This document shows positions 9,780 to 20,334 of a stretch of 64,000 nt of DNA, in pieces (position 1 is the first letter of the stretch; every line of letters starts with the position of its first letter). The notes under the pieces were generated by a model that had not been told where the DNA came from, did not search any database, and saw only the letters and a list, made by a program, of their open reading frames with translations. Position numbers and translations under genes: made by a program. The DNA is taken from the NCBI GenBank assembly GCA_032158295.1, contig CM063244.1, positions 26,758,930 to 26,822,929 of the forward strand, given 5' to 3'. This stretch comes from Pycnopodia helianthoides. Its lineage: Eukaryota; Echinodermata; Asteroidea; Forcipulatida; Asteriidae.

Positions 9780-10925
9780 AAATTAGTTAGTGGCCTGACG
9801 TTTCGACCCTAGCAGAGTCTTTCTCGAAAGCTAAATGACAAGACAACACACATACATGCATACAAGGGGGACAAAAGCAGTCAAGTGGAAAAACATGAAT
9901 AGAGAGAGTTGAGAGAGAAAAGCAAGAAACATTCAGAAAAAGCAGGGGTAAGCAGGGATTATGAAGACAAAGGGGGGGGGTTGGAGGGAAGGGGATGGCT
10001 AGACCACAAGAAGTTGGAAACACAAAGGACAAAATGGAAGGTTGGAAGAAAAGTAAATAATTAGTTAATAGGGCAGACTAAAAATATGGATATCTGTGGG
10101 GGAAAAGGGAGAAGGCAAAGACAAAGGGTTATTAGTCATTTCCTTCTTGGATGTTCAAACCATGGGGTTGAATGGTCTTTATGCGCCTTATCCACAATTT
10201 CTCCCTACTCAGACGGACAGTCTCTCTGGAGTTACCTATAGTGCCTCAATGCCCTGTAGATTCATGTCAAAAATGGAGTGGTTAGGAAGATTGAAGTGGT
10301 GTCCTACAGGTGTATCCAGCTTGTGGGTGTTGACTGTTGATCTGTGGCCGTAGAAACGCCTCTTCATTGTAGTTCTTGTTTCACCTATGTATTGAACACC
10401 ACAAACTCTGCAGGATATTAGATAGATTAGATTAGTTGTGGTGCAGGTGACATGACCCCTTGTCTTATGGGTGGTACCACCTGTATGGCTGGTAAAGGAG
10501 TCAGATTCCCTGATGTGTTGTCTACAAACGATGCATTTTGATGTGTTGGAACACCTAAAAGTACCCTGTGGCAAAGGGGGATTAACATCATCATTAATGG
10601 GGGGGGGGGGACTTCTGCCCGGACGATGAGATCCCTGAGACTGGGTGGGCGTCGGAAGGCAACTATGGGTTCTTCCTGTACAGCACGCTGAAGCCGATCT
10701 GATGTGTGAAGAATATGATGGTTGGAACTGGTTATTTTACGAATGGGAGGAAGTGAGGGGTGAAAAGTGACAACAAAAGGAACTTTCCCCTTGAACTCCG
10801 TTGTTGCTTGGGTCCTTTGGAGAGTACAGACTCCCTAGAACGAGCCTTGACTTTCTGAATCGCTCGATGGACTGCTAGGGAGCTATGACCCCTGGAAACA
10901 AGGTGTTTCTTAAGTTCCGAGTGGT
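9780..10925 (-). mobile_element. Penelope-like retroelement, 5'-truncated, GIY-YIG domain and 3' end
   Basis: Minus-strand translation from about 10920 reads HSELKKHLVSRGHSSLAVHR, then VTFHPSLPPIRKITSSNHHI, LHTSDRLQRAVQEEPIVAF and RRPPSLRDLIVRAE. The Cys-rich linker CSNTSKCIVC and the endonuclease core NLIYLISCRVCGVQYIGET with RRFYGHR follow. It ends EKLWIRRIKTIQPHGLNIQ plus EGND, stop at 10133-10135. This is the order of a Penelope-like element: end of the RT, connector, GIY-YIG nuclease. The RT core is missing and at least two frameshifts are present, so the copy is dead. A trailer down to about 9780 carries 'tttcgaccctagcagagtct', also found at 42728-42775 and in reverse at 23440-23545. 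Confidence 0.85.
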
Positions 10926-10929
10926 GGAA

Positions 10930-12450
10930 AAAATCAAAATGATTTTTTTAACAGTAACTGCCACTTCTTATAAGTACAGTAGGGCCTACACGATTTCTTG
11001 TTGTACAGTAACTGCCATACAATATGAGCAGTACATCAAACAGTCGTCTGAAACATTGACATAAAACAGTGGTAGATAGCACCTGTGGGAACCGCTGTTT
11101 ATTTACAACCTGTCACTAGACTAGGATGACTCATAGCACTGAGCTTTGCTAAGCCTAGCTGCAAAAAACTCAAGGAGATTAGATCTGCACACACTACAAT
11201 TAAATGGGCTTATACTTTCTACACAAATGAATAAGGTTCGGCTGGAGTCCAGACTATTCCAAAAAAAATTATTTGCCTGACCTGTATATAGCGCGCAATG
11301 TTAAAAGTGACTTTAGAATGTCAAACTAGAGGGTTTCATTGAGGATTCCATGTAGTTTCAGCGGAATTGGCCCAAACATTTTTCAGTAATTAAAAAAAGG
11401 AAAAAAAGTGCCTTCCGGAGTCTCCCCATTGTAGCCGGCAGAGTTTTAACAGATAATATGACAAAATTCGACACTTCTGCAAACTGTTTTTAAAACGAAA
11501 TTGTGGAAATCGTTTTATTCCAGTGGCTGCTTCCATAGAACATGTTGTGGTTCGTGGTTTAGCTTTGGTCCGTTTGGTTGGTGGTTCATGGGTTTGGTTA
11601 TATAAAATATGCCAGCGTACAGTCAGTGTACACAAAGATACTGGTGTACAGAACTAGTACGCGAAGTCTGCGTAGTCCCACATTTCAAACGTTAGCAGTT
11701 TGGTGGCGCTATATCAAATTAATGGTCATGCTTACCGCGCTCTGTGGCATGTGGCTCGTTTTAGTCTACAAGGGGAATCCACGCAAACACTAATGTGAGC
11801 ATTTTTGTCGGCCAACAAAAACACACTTTCCAAGCTCATGCAAATAAACTTCAAACATCACACATAGTTAGCTATTTATTAGTAGATGAAACTGCTGCAA
11901 TAGCGTCGTCAGGTGTCAAACTAAGCTTGATCAAAGTTTCTTATTTCAAAAATGCAAATCTTTAGAATCACAACTAACTTAATAACATTATAGTACAAAG
12001 ACATGTTTACAAAACTTCTCTTTACTTATCACCAGCTGTGCTAATTTATTGGACATATTAACCGAACACCAACATTTCAGTGTAGTGTTTTTTCTATTCT
12101 TTTTCCAATTGAAATCAATGCAACAAAGGATGGATGGAAACGCTTAATGCAGCCCGTTTTCGTTACAGTATTTAATTATTGCTTTGCAAGAGCACAAAAC
12201 GAACGCGGCGGTTAAACGGAAACAAAGTCCACTAAGGAAAAAGCACTAGTGTTTACTGAAACGATGCTTAGTTGGATGTTGGTATCTCTCTAGCTTGACC
12301 ACGTATGTTTCTTGCCGCTGCTCTTCGCAAGTAAATTTCCACATTTTGAATTCACCTTTGCCTTTTACCATTTCTTTACCTGTGAGTGCAAAACATCATA
12401 TTGATCATCAGAACTTTTAGAACGACAACTATCCTCGTCACAGTCATCGT
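10930..12450. other. Intergenic, nothing recognised
   Basis: AT-rich sequence with no supportable exon, RNA gene or clear repeat. The short ORFs near 11390-11793 lack codon-like composition and known motifs. Confidence 0.5.
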
Positions 12451-12452
12451 TA

Positions 12453-12620
12453 TAGACGGATTGCAATACGCGTCATCGGCCGCCATCGTTGATGAATAAT
12501 ATGTGCACGCGTGAAGAGCTATCATTGGCTGAGAGTCGTGCGTAGCGCGTACACGTGTGCACTTTTCCATCGTTTTACATAAAATAATGGCGGTCAATGA
12601 CGCGTTTTGCAATCCATCTA
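12453..12620. mobile_element. Foldback MITE (ATTGCAATACGCGTCATTGACC family), copy 1
   Basis: The left end 'tagacggattgcaatacgcg' and the right end 'cgcgttttgcaatccatcta' are inverted. The interior holds 'agctatcattggctgagagt'. It matches 53967-54117 and the partial copy 14650-14757. Confidence 0.8.
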
Positions 12621-12759
12621 TGTCATGGCATCCTTATCTGCCTCAAAATGAAGGGAATCGTTATTGTTATCATGGTCTAAACGGTCGTGCGGATTTGGTG
12701 ATAACTATCAGTGTCGAGATCGGCATCAAAACAATGACTTTGAGTTTCATCTGCATCAA

Positions 12760-12935
12760 TTATATCATCATCATCTTTGTAGTCTACAAAATCACTAAAC
12801 TCATCATCGGGTCTAATCGCTATCACAATCATCATCCACACCCCTCTTCGCTCTGATCATCATCATCATCGTAATTCCCTCGTGCCCATTTTGATCATCT
12901 CCATCATTTAAAACACCCTCTATAGTTATCTTCAT
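12760..12935. repeat. Low-complexity TCATCA tract
   Basis: Interrupted (ATC)n-type simple sequence, with 'atcatcatcatc' at 12768 and again near 12858. It creates long but uninformative open frames on both strands. Confidence 0.6.
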
Positions 12936-13143
12936 CGTCTTCCCCCTTCACCATCTCTCTTTTCAAGAAGACTACGATAATTTAAGAACTCATGCATTGC
13001 ATCCTTCTCACAACCATCCTCCCCGCAGTCTTTACTATCATCATTATCACTATCCTTATTATTCACCTTCTTCGTTACCTTCCCCACTATATTTAAGACG
13101 ACATCGGTGGCCTTCAACATGTTGGCATGTGCAGCCATATGTT

Positions 13144-14512
13144 TTACTGGAACCGCTTATATAAGAAAAGACAAAGCGCAGCACAACCAAGAATGAAAAG
13201 CACGATATTAACCCCGTCCTCTTTTTCGAAACCTCTTTTGTTATCACCCCCATCACTGACATCCCTCCTGTCGCTATCGTCGCAAATTGCTGGTGTTTGT
13301 GCTGTCCCCTGATGAGAAACTCGATGAGCCCCATCAGTCAAAGAAGGCGAAGGGGTTCGAATATTCGGATGTTGGAAGGAGCTGCTTGAAGAAGGTTGAT
13401 GCGGAGGTTGAATTTTGGATGGCGCTGCCCAGAGAAGGCCGATGTTGGGAAATTGGTCGTTGGAGGGAGCTGCTTTGAATAGGCTGACGTATGGGAGTGT
13501 TGATGTCGGAATACATTGCCCGTTGAGGAACTGGTTTAAAGATGACGCCATTCACGTCGATTCTTGACTGAAGATTGCTGTAGTTATTTTGCATTGATCT
13601 GTTTTTGCGGAATAGCCGCACGATCACATCACAGCTACGCATCGGACTAAAATCTAGATTCCGGATGAAGTTCTGAATAGTGTCCGAGTAAGAACCAAAT
13701 GGTAGAACTGGGTGACCAGAGAATTGAAATAACAAGTCCAGACCAGCAGGGGATGCAAATTGCTGCTCAAAACCATCACCTGCCGCGTTGTCAATAAACA
13801 ACACGAAACAGCCCTCCTTTAGCTCATTGAGAATGGAACGCAGTAAGCCTAGTTCTTTTCGGTTTGGGTCGGTTCGGAAGAATGCTGACACCGCAGAGAA
13901 GGATTTCACAAGCGTAAGTAGATCTACATCTCTGATGAAATCGATGACATCACTTGGAAGTCCTGCGTCTCTGACCAGGTCACATCTCCTGTAGAACACT
14001 TGGAAAGTTTCTGGTAGATGTTGGTGAATAGTATCCCAAGTCAGTTCCCAGCTGGGAAACAAATCCAGAACACGGCATTGGAGCGATAAGGGGAGGAGTT
14101 TTGTATCTCTCGAAGGAATTTAGTGAGGCCAACAAGGTCTGAACCTGGCCCACATGCTACAAACCCTCATTCCCCCTGCTCTTGTTTTGCCAACTTGTTG
14201 GTATATCAGACAGGATTTGTTGTAGGGAAAAGTACACGAGGTAACAGTGGTGCGTAAAATACAGGAATACATATAAAGCGCGTCGGTTAGCAGCATCGTT
14301 CCAATCCGATCGAAACTCAGAGTTTGCATGAGCCAGCCCTTTTCTGTACAAATCAGAGATTTTTCTTAGACTATTTAACTTTAACATACTTTTATTGACC
14401 ATCGACCTGATGAAGAAGTTCATCGAGGGCTTCGGTCAATACAATCATGTTGAAAGAATTCTGCTGCAAAGAACTGTTCTTTTGTTGGTGTTTGACTGCT
14501 GTTGAAATCCAT
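13144..14512 (-). pseudogene. SAM-dependent methyltransferase-like gene, intronless, several frameshifts
   Basis: From a possible ATG at 14512 (MDFNSSQTPTKEQFFAAEFF) the frame shifts near 14450 and 14394. It then gives DLYRKGLAHANSEFRSDWND, AANRRALYVFLYFTHHCYLV and IPTSWQNKSRGNEG. After another shift near 14160 comes VACGPGSDLVGLTKFLREIQ, a clear glycine-rich SAM-binding motif I. After a shift near 14079 it reads CRVLDLFPSWELTWDTIHQH, CDLVRDAGLPSDVIDFIRDV and LKEGCFVLFIDNAAGDGF, i.e. the later strands of a Rossmann methyltransferase fold. A Ser/Pro/Gln-rich tail follows. One frame stops at 13334. The neighbouring frame runs on to 13144 and ends in a 23-residue hydrophobic segment (IVLFILGCAALCLFLYK), a possible tail anchor. 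About 450 codons in total. It could be a live intronless gene with assembly indels or a decaying retrocopy. The substrate is unknown. Confidence 0.6.
13334..14062 (-). CDS. Methyltransferase-like fragment, longest open frame of the gene
   Basis: A 242-codon frame holding the second half of the Rossmann fold (DLFPSWELTWDT, DLLTLVKSFSAVSAFFR, CFVLFIDNAAGD) and a low-complexity Ser/Gln/Pro tail ending NPFAFFD. There is no real start codon at its 5' end: the frame opens within the fold and upstream sequence in another frame supplies motif I at 14128-14160. It is best read as part of the 13144-14512 gene. The FIDN-type strand 5 replaces the more usual acidic motif, as in an expanded group of animal proteins whose function I do not know. 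Confidence 0.6.
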   Translation of the reverse strand: MFPSWELTWDTIHQHLPETFQVFYRRCDLVRDAGLPSDVIDFIRDVDLLTLVKSFSAVSAFFRTDPNRKELGLLRSILNELKEGCFVLFIDNAAGDGFEQQFASPAGLDLLFQFSGHPVLPFGSYSDTIQNFIRNLDFSPMRSCDVIVRLFRKNRSMQNNYSNLQSRIDVNGVIFKPVPQRAMYSDINTPIRQPIQSSSLQRPISQHRPSLGSAIQNSTSASTFFKQLLPTSEYSNPFAFFD

Positions 14513-14649
14513 TCTGTAATATATTTCATGGAAAGTATACAGGATAGTAAACTTATAGGCAGCAGTGAAAACTTCGGCTCGAACAGTTTCTTACTGTCTT
14601 AAAGAATATCATGTAAACATTAAAGCACGAACGAACGTGACGAACTTGC

Positions 14650-14757
14650 TATGAATAATATTGGCTGAGAGTCGTACGGGCGCGTACACGCGTGCAATTT
14701 TTCATTGTTTTCCATCAAAGATGGTGGTCAATGACGTCATGTGCAAACCCTTCTATT
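14650..14757. mobile_element. MITE (CGCGTCATTGACC family), partial copy
   Basis: Contains 'attggctgagagtcgta' and 'catcaaagatggtggtcaat' in the same order as in 53967-54117; the left terminus is missing. It lies about 140 bp upstream of the methyltransferase-like ATG. Confidence 0.65.
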
Positions 14758-14927
14758 GATGTTGAATTATATTTTTTACTGAAACTGACTGGTAAAACAT
14801 TGTTATAAATAACCATGGGCTGCGCGCTCTCAATTCGTCTGGACGAATCATAGGTTGCACTCAACATAATAACCAATAAGAAGTCGCAAAAAGAGTTCCG
14901 CGTGACCTAATACTTTAACCAACTGGA

Positions 14928-15036
14928 AGGTTTACCCACTTTTGATTTTGAGTAAAAACTGCAAGATTCATCCTTTATGGTTTTAAGTAAAAAGTGCAAG
15001 GGATACCCCTTTTGATTTTGAGTAAAATCTGCAAGG
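14928..15036. repeat. Tandem repeat, three units of about 35 bp
   Basis: Three successive units each contain 'gattttgagtaaaa' or a close variant and end 'ctgcaag' or 'gtgcaag' (about 14928-14963, 14964-14998, 14999-15033). It immediately precedes the MITE at 15038. Confidence 0.7.
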
Positions 15037-15037
15037 C

Positions 15038-15216
15038 TTAAAGGCAGTGGATACTTTTGGTAATTACTCAAGAAATACATTACCATAAAAAAAACTTGCT
15101 TGGTAAGGAGCACCTGAGAGCTGCTGATAGTATACAAAAATTGTGAGAAACGACTCCCTCTAAAGTAATTTAATTTTTGAGAAAAAGTAATGTCTCACTA
15201 AATATTTGAATCTGAG
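15038..15216. mobile_element. MITE-like repeat (AAAGGCAGTGGATAC type)
   Basis: Begins TTAAAGGCAGTGGATACTTT and continues with 'ggtaattactcaagaa' and 'tgtgagaaacgactccctct'. I recall this as a very abundant repeat of sea star genomes. That is memory, not a search. It replaces the C-terminal end of the DIRS-like recombinase that starts on its right. Confidence 0.6.
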
Positions 15217-17580
15217 AAAGGCTTCAGGCACAATGAAGAGTGTACTGAAGAGTTTCCCATGACCCGTCCGAAGTGATCTCGTACGGCTCATGTACCACTT
15301 GAGTGCCCGGACGGGGCACCACAGCTTATCATCTGCCACTGATGAAAAGGACTTGATGTCCGGGACGAAAATGTCCGGAGGCGTAAATGAGCTGGACTGA
15401 TTTTTGGTCAGGAAACCGGCCAGGGGGACTAGGCAGACGCCGCCTGGTTCCCACCGGATGTGTCCTGCCTCAACCGACAAGGCGTGTAACTTACTGCGCC
15501 GTCGGGAAGTAGCGACAGCCAGGAGAAACGCTACCTGGATGGAAAGCTGCAACATCGTAAGGAGGCTTCGCCAAAGTTGATAGTACGCTAAAGAGATCCC
15601 AGGACGGGACTAGTTTGCGTACTGGGGGATGGGTCACAAACATCCCCTTGATCAGCTGGCTGATGGCCCGGTTTTCAGAGACGGAAGAACCGTCTGGGAA
15701 ACCGAGATGGATTGCGGCGACGGCTGACCGATAATTTCTTACCGTACCCGTCGAGAGGCCGCTGTCAAGGAGGTGTACCAAAAAATCCCCACCTCTCCTA
15801 CAGAAGCATTGGGAGGATGTAGGGATTTCCGTCTATTATATACCTTTCTGGTCGAGGCATGTCGTGATTGTTGCAGCCCGTCGCGAAAGACCTGCTAACA
15901 GAGGGATCCGTGACAGTACCCAGCACGTCAGGTGAAGATCCCCCGGAGCTGAGTGGATCACCCTCGAGTTGGGTTGATAGAGGAGATCCGCTCGCTCCGG
16001 CAAAACCACCGGGCGGTGGACCAGGAGCCTGGAGAGCCGGAGAAACCATGGCTGGCGGTGCCAGAACGGGGCTATGAGGAGGACCGGACTGTCCTCCTGC
16101 TCTATCTTGGTCAGCACACGAGGGACGAGTGAGATGGGCGGAAGTCATAGGCCAGTAGGCCGTCCCACTGCACTGAAAGAGCATTGATCTCCCACGCGCT
16201 TAGGATCTGGGCCCCTTGCGCAATAGATTGGCAGTTGGGTGTTCGCATGTGCAGCGAACAAGTCCACGTGGGGCCGGTCGATCAATAGGAAGAGCGACCG
16301 CGCCATTTGTGGAAGCAGTGACCACTCTGTCGGGGGTAATCAGCCTCTGGAGAGAGCGTCGTCTGTGAGTTCTCTTCGCCCGGGATGTGGACTGCTGACA
16401 CCTCACCAGGACCGCACGTCCCCTGACGTCCGACTGGAAATGTTGCAGTGCGTTGAAGACTGCTAACATTTCCAGAACGTTGATGTGGGACGATTGGTGT
16501 TTCGGGACCTCACACACGCGATTTGTCGTGGGTGGAGGGTCGCACCCCAGCCATGAAGCGACGCATCGGTCGTGACTGTCACCGACGGTCGGCCGGGGGC
16601 GTGTGGAAAACACAACCCTACGTGGTGTTCACTTCGACTAGCCACCAGCGAACGGTGGGGGACTAGCCAGGGCGTGGTAGGCACCGGGTGGTGGAATGGA
16701 TGCCGAATGGGCTTGTAGAAGTAGAGCAGGTGAAGTTGGATGGGTCTCATCCTCAACCTGCAGAAATCTACCAAATCCACACTGCTGGCTATGAGGCCCA
16801 ACAGCCTGAGCCAGGCCAGAGCCAGGCCAGAGCCGAAACCACTATCGCCGGGAGGAAGAGGAACACGCACTGTTGAAGGTTCAACAGGCGGTCCTCTGAC
16901 GGGCGGGCCAATCCCTTGCGCAGGTCGAGGGACGCACTGAAGAAGGTGGGAACCTGCGAGGGGATAGGGTGGGACTTCTCGGTATTGATAATAAATCCAA
17001 AGTCGGAGGTAAGGCGCCAAGTAAGTTGGAGCGCCGCCTCCGTTTCCTTCCGAGAACAGCCCACGACCAGCCAATCGTCGAGGTATTAAAATATCATGAT
17101 ACCTCGCCTCCGCAGTGTCTTTTTTAAATTGATTTTGTTTGGGCTTTGAGGCGTTTAGCCTCAGCCTCCATGGACTGTTGGAACTGGCCAGTGAACAGAT
17201 CCTTCCCTTTAAGCGGGAGATCGTCTGGGCGTTTACGTGTCCCCGCTGACGGAAGGAAAAGGGCGTCCAGTACATTGGCGCGTCGCGCCGTCGTCATCAG
17301 GGTCTCTATCCTTGTGAATTGGTCCAGGTTGGAGCGCAGCCCGTCGTCCAGGCAATGAGGGCTGCTACCACCATGTCCGCTGGCACTGCCGAGTCTTCAT
17401 CGCACCCCAGCTCCAGGTATTGTGATAGGAGCAGGAGGAATGATGTCACCCGCATACCCATGCGTGCAGAAGAGTCCGGCTTGCGTGACACGTCCTCCAA
17501 TTTCCCGCGGGTCCTGTGGGTCCAAGGGGGAGCTTGGAAGAGGCAGATCCTCTTCACATGTGCTTTACCTGAGCCTGCTA
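15216..17580 (-). mobile_element. DIRS-like tyrosine-recombinase retrotransposon, decayed
   Basis: On the minus strand, in order: a gag-like remnant (17100-17560; MVVAALIAWTTGCAPTWTN, then PLKGKDLFTGQFQQSMEAEA), an RT remnant starting exactly at YLDDWLVVGCSRKETEAAL (17085 downwards) with FGFIINTEKSHPIPSQVPTF, and an RNase H region (SVTVTTDASLHGWGATL near 16550, then SSHINVLEMLAVFNALQHFQ). Next are a linker (IEQEDSPVLLIAPFWHRQPW, then a PGDLHLTCWVLSR segment) and a tyrosine recombinase (STGTVRNYRSAVAAIHLGFP near 15720, then LLAVATSRRRSKLHALSVEA near 15500). Gag, RT, RNase H and YR without a DDE integrase define DIRS elements. The RT upstream of YLDD is deleted and gag abuts it directly. The recombinase lacks its C-terminal catalytic His/Arg/Tyr. 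Multiple frameshifts make it dead. Confidence 0.85.
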
Positions 17581-17599
17581 AGAGAAAAAGAGGACGCTA

Positions 17600-19220
17600 A
17601 CATAGTGCGCATGTCACAGGGCGTTGGGGATAGGACACAAGAGGGCGCTATTGTGTGTAAAACTCTTAGCTAATTGCCTGCCGGTATAGGGAACAATGCA
17701 ATTGTGCAATGAAAAAAACTAAAATAAATTAAAATAAACATCACGCACTCTCGTTTGTGTTCAAAATGCCTGTTTTAATTTTTGTTCACTTTGATGATGC
17801 TGGACATATTATTTAAACTACGTAATAACAATTTGTTCTGTACAGTAATATAAATAATCATAACATTTTAAGATATAACATTTCCATGACGTATGGTTTT
17901 AAGTTAATTAAGTGAAACAAATATAAAATTCAATAAAGTGATTAATGCTCGTGAGGTTTTTTACAATGCACATTCAAATCAGGGCACCAGCTGAAATGTC
18001 ATGATATGATGGTGATATATTTACTTTGGCTGGTCCTCTCTTGATTTAGCAATTTAAGTACTCTATGAAATTTGATACGGTCATCAAAGTAATTAAGGTA
18101 GATGTCATCTGCTGAGTTTCAAAAACTTACACAATTCATAAACAGGCACTTTCTGTTAGCTTGGAAATGCTATGCGTTTGTGACACAAAATCCTGCACCA
18201 AAACACCAGGCTTGGAGTTACACAAAGGCCATGACCTTTGTTGCCCTATGAAGTCTTGGCCTTGCTGCCCCTTTAAAAGTTTCATATGGAAGTACAAGTG
18301 CCCTTTTGCAAAATGAAAATGACAATGCCCTACAAGATGAAACTCCTGGCCCGTGATAGCAACGTTCATTTGCATCACCCCTTCTGAACAAACAACAGAC
18401 AAATCAGAGAATACTCAGAACAGACATTCACCAACAGAAAATTAAAACCCACAAGTTAAGTCCATTGTTACAAAGATGAACGTTGTGATATCGAAGACAT
18501 TTTACGTAAAATGTCCTCAAGATTGAGCTAAAACAATCGACAATTATTTTAAACAAAATTAATATAAAAGCAGACAGCTTTGTACTTAAAACGTCCAATA
18601 GAAAATACATCATTGAATCAGTGGTCCTTTTTACAGAGTGTAATAAAAACAATTACATCTCTTATATATAAATAAATAATGTTCAATATTAACATTTATT
18701 TACACCCTATTGAAACAATCTCTTAAAATGGCACCACCTCGACACCAGTTTTTGACAGTGTTTCAAAGGAACATCCATTCCTAAAGTTTCAAAAACGAAA
18801 AACTATAATACATGCATAAAAAATATATAAAAACATCATCGACACAAGCCGACTTCTTGTCAACAAGATGGCGTCAAACAGTCATGACTGTGTTTTAGAT
18901 TTGTTTAAAAAATAATGATGTCATGAGATGTGCCCGTGAAAATAGCGGGTTCTCGTGCAAATTTAACATACTTGATAAATCTGAGCTTAGGTTACCAGTG
19001 TTGTACCATCTCTTGCCTGCATGAGTAAATTGTCTTCATTTCTTTAAAATTATACTTTCCAACTGTAAAGTATCAGCTTCCTCCATTGTTTGACCACAAT
19101 TAAAACCGTAAATTTGAATAACTTTGATTCTCAATTTCGACAAACTTTGCAGGACTTGCTTTGCGCTAACACAGGGGTCAAATCCTGTGAGCAATGACTA
19201 TTTTGAAGCAAATTAAACTT
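17600..19220. other. Intergenic, nothing recognised
   Basis: AT-rich, no exon or RNA gene supported on either strand. A patch near 18180-18370 with 'aaggccatgacctttgttgc' resembles 32920-33030 ('ggccttgccctctcaaag' region) and may be a small dispersed repeat. Confidence 0.45.
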
Positions 19221-19225
19221 TTTAG

Positions 19226-19398
19226 CTATAGAGGTTTTTCAGCTGACGTCACTGGCCCCGACTACCGCAACGGCAGCCATCTTGCCGGTCATGGTTACGG
19301 TAATGAACTGTGATCTTGCCTCTGGTCATTGACCGGCAATATGGCGTCTCAAACACACAGTCACGTGATAATATCACGTGACTGTAAAACCTCTATAG
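19226..19398. mobile_element. Short MITE with CTATAGAGGTTTT termini
   Basis: Termini CTATAGAGGTTTTTCAG and, on the right, its inverted form (CTATAGAGGTTTTACAG when reverse-complemented), 17 bp with one mismatch. Inside the right arm is a perfect hairpin 'cagtcacgtgat aat atcacgtgactg', two CACGTG E-boxes facing each other. Confidence 0.75.
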
Positions 19399-19517
19399 GT
19401 GGCATCAGACTTAATATCGGGTTAATCCATTGATATCGGAAATGTGCCCATGCTCAAAACTATGTTAGAGGAAAGGACTATTTACCTGTTATGTCTGCTG
19501 CCACCTAGCATTCCAGA
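19397..19517. mobile_element. Short TIR element with CTAGGTGGCAGCAGAC termini, copy
   Basis: Left end 'taggtggcatcagacttaa', right end 'tatgtctgctgccacctagc'; about 20-bp inverted termini. The interior carries 'tgcccatgctcaaaactat', shared with 22825-22940. It abuts the MITE at 19226-19398. Confidence 0.7.
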
Positions 19518-19903
19518 GTGTCTAACTACAACAAAGGAAGATGCTATCCACCCCCCCCCACTCCCCAACTTGGTCCATTGTGCAAACAGGCAAGGCTTAT
19601 ATTAAATGCAAAGCACCATAAAGCAAACTGAAAAAAGCCTGCTCGTCTTATGTCAAGACAACATAACCTTTGCAAAAAAACAAACATACAAAAAAACAAC
19701 AACAACAACAAAAACAATGCATAAACCTTTATGTGTTAAGCATTTACATTTGAAAGACAGGAAAAAGGCAAACAACTAAGAAAGACATAAAAAAGAAAGC
19801 ACATGCAAGTTTGGCAGTGATTTAGCAATTAGTATCAACTGCAAATAAAATAAAGATCAATAAGGCATTGTTTTCACTTTGATAATCACACGCATTCAAG
19901 AGG

Positions 19904-19905
<2 letters not shown>

Positions 19906-19944
<39 letters not shown>

Positions 19945-19982
19945 TAATAATAATAAAAATAACAATAATGATAATAAAAACA
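19906..19982. repeat. (TAA)n microsatellite
   Basis: About twenty-five AAT/TAA units with a few interruptions (AAC, AAA). It is followed at once by a SINE fragment ('gcatttattatgcacttttt' onwards), so it is probably that SINE's tail. Confidence 0.85.
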
Positions 19983-20110
19983 GGCATTTATTATGCACTT
20001 TTTAACATTGCATCAAAGTGCCTTACATTATAAATAACTACCACTGTACAATGGGCCAATAGCATTCCTGAAACCGTCTCAACTCCTTTGGAGTATGCAG
20101 CACCAAATTG
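19983..20110 (-). repeat. SINE fragment
   Basis: 'ggcatttattatgcactttt' and 'ctcctttggagtatgcagca' align with 20940-21060 and 30358-30470. The tRNA head is missing. Confidence 0.6.
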
Positions 20111-20297
20111 GCACACAGGTTGCTTATCATTCCCAAGATTTTACAAGATACTATAAAAACCCTGTGCATGAATGAATTATTTGATTCATAGTTGGGGAAT
20201 TTTTTGACTTAATTAATTTCTGACTAATTAATGAAGTTAACATAATCTAACCTAAGCTGTTCAAAGAAAAAGGCCAACAACAATGTTTAAAAAAAAG

Positions 20298-20334
20298 AGG
20301 AAGAGGGAATCAGGTGAAAAGTTGCATGCCTGCA
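20298..20334 (+). repeat. Dispersed core repeat (AAAAGTTGCATGCCTG)
   Basis: The core 'gggaatcaggtgaaaagttg', then 'catgcctgc', recurs with small changes at 40991-41027, 42938-42975 and 60230-60270, always on the plus strand after a run of A/G. Confidence 0.6.

Noticed and set aside
13144..13551. 135-codon ORF as an independent tail-anchored protein
   Set aside because: It overlaps the end of the methyltransferase-like frame in another register and has no start of its own with support; treated as the possible C-terminal continuation of that gene.
15868..17673. Plus-strand ORFs of 60-93 codons across the DIRS region
   Set aside because: Shadows of the GC-rich minus-strand retrotransposon; their translations are Arg/Gly/Pro-rich and resemble nothing.
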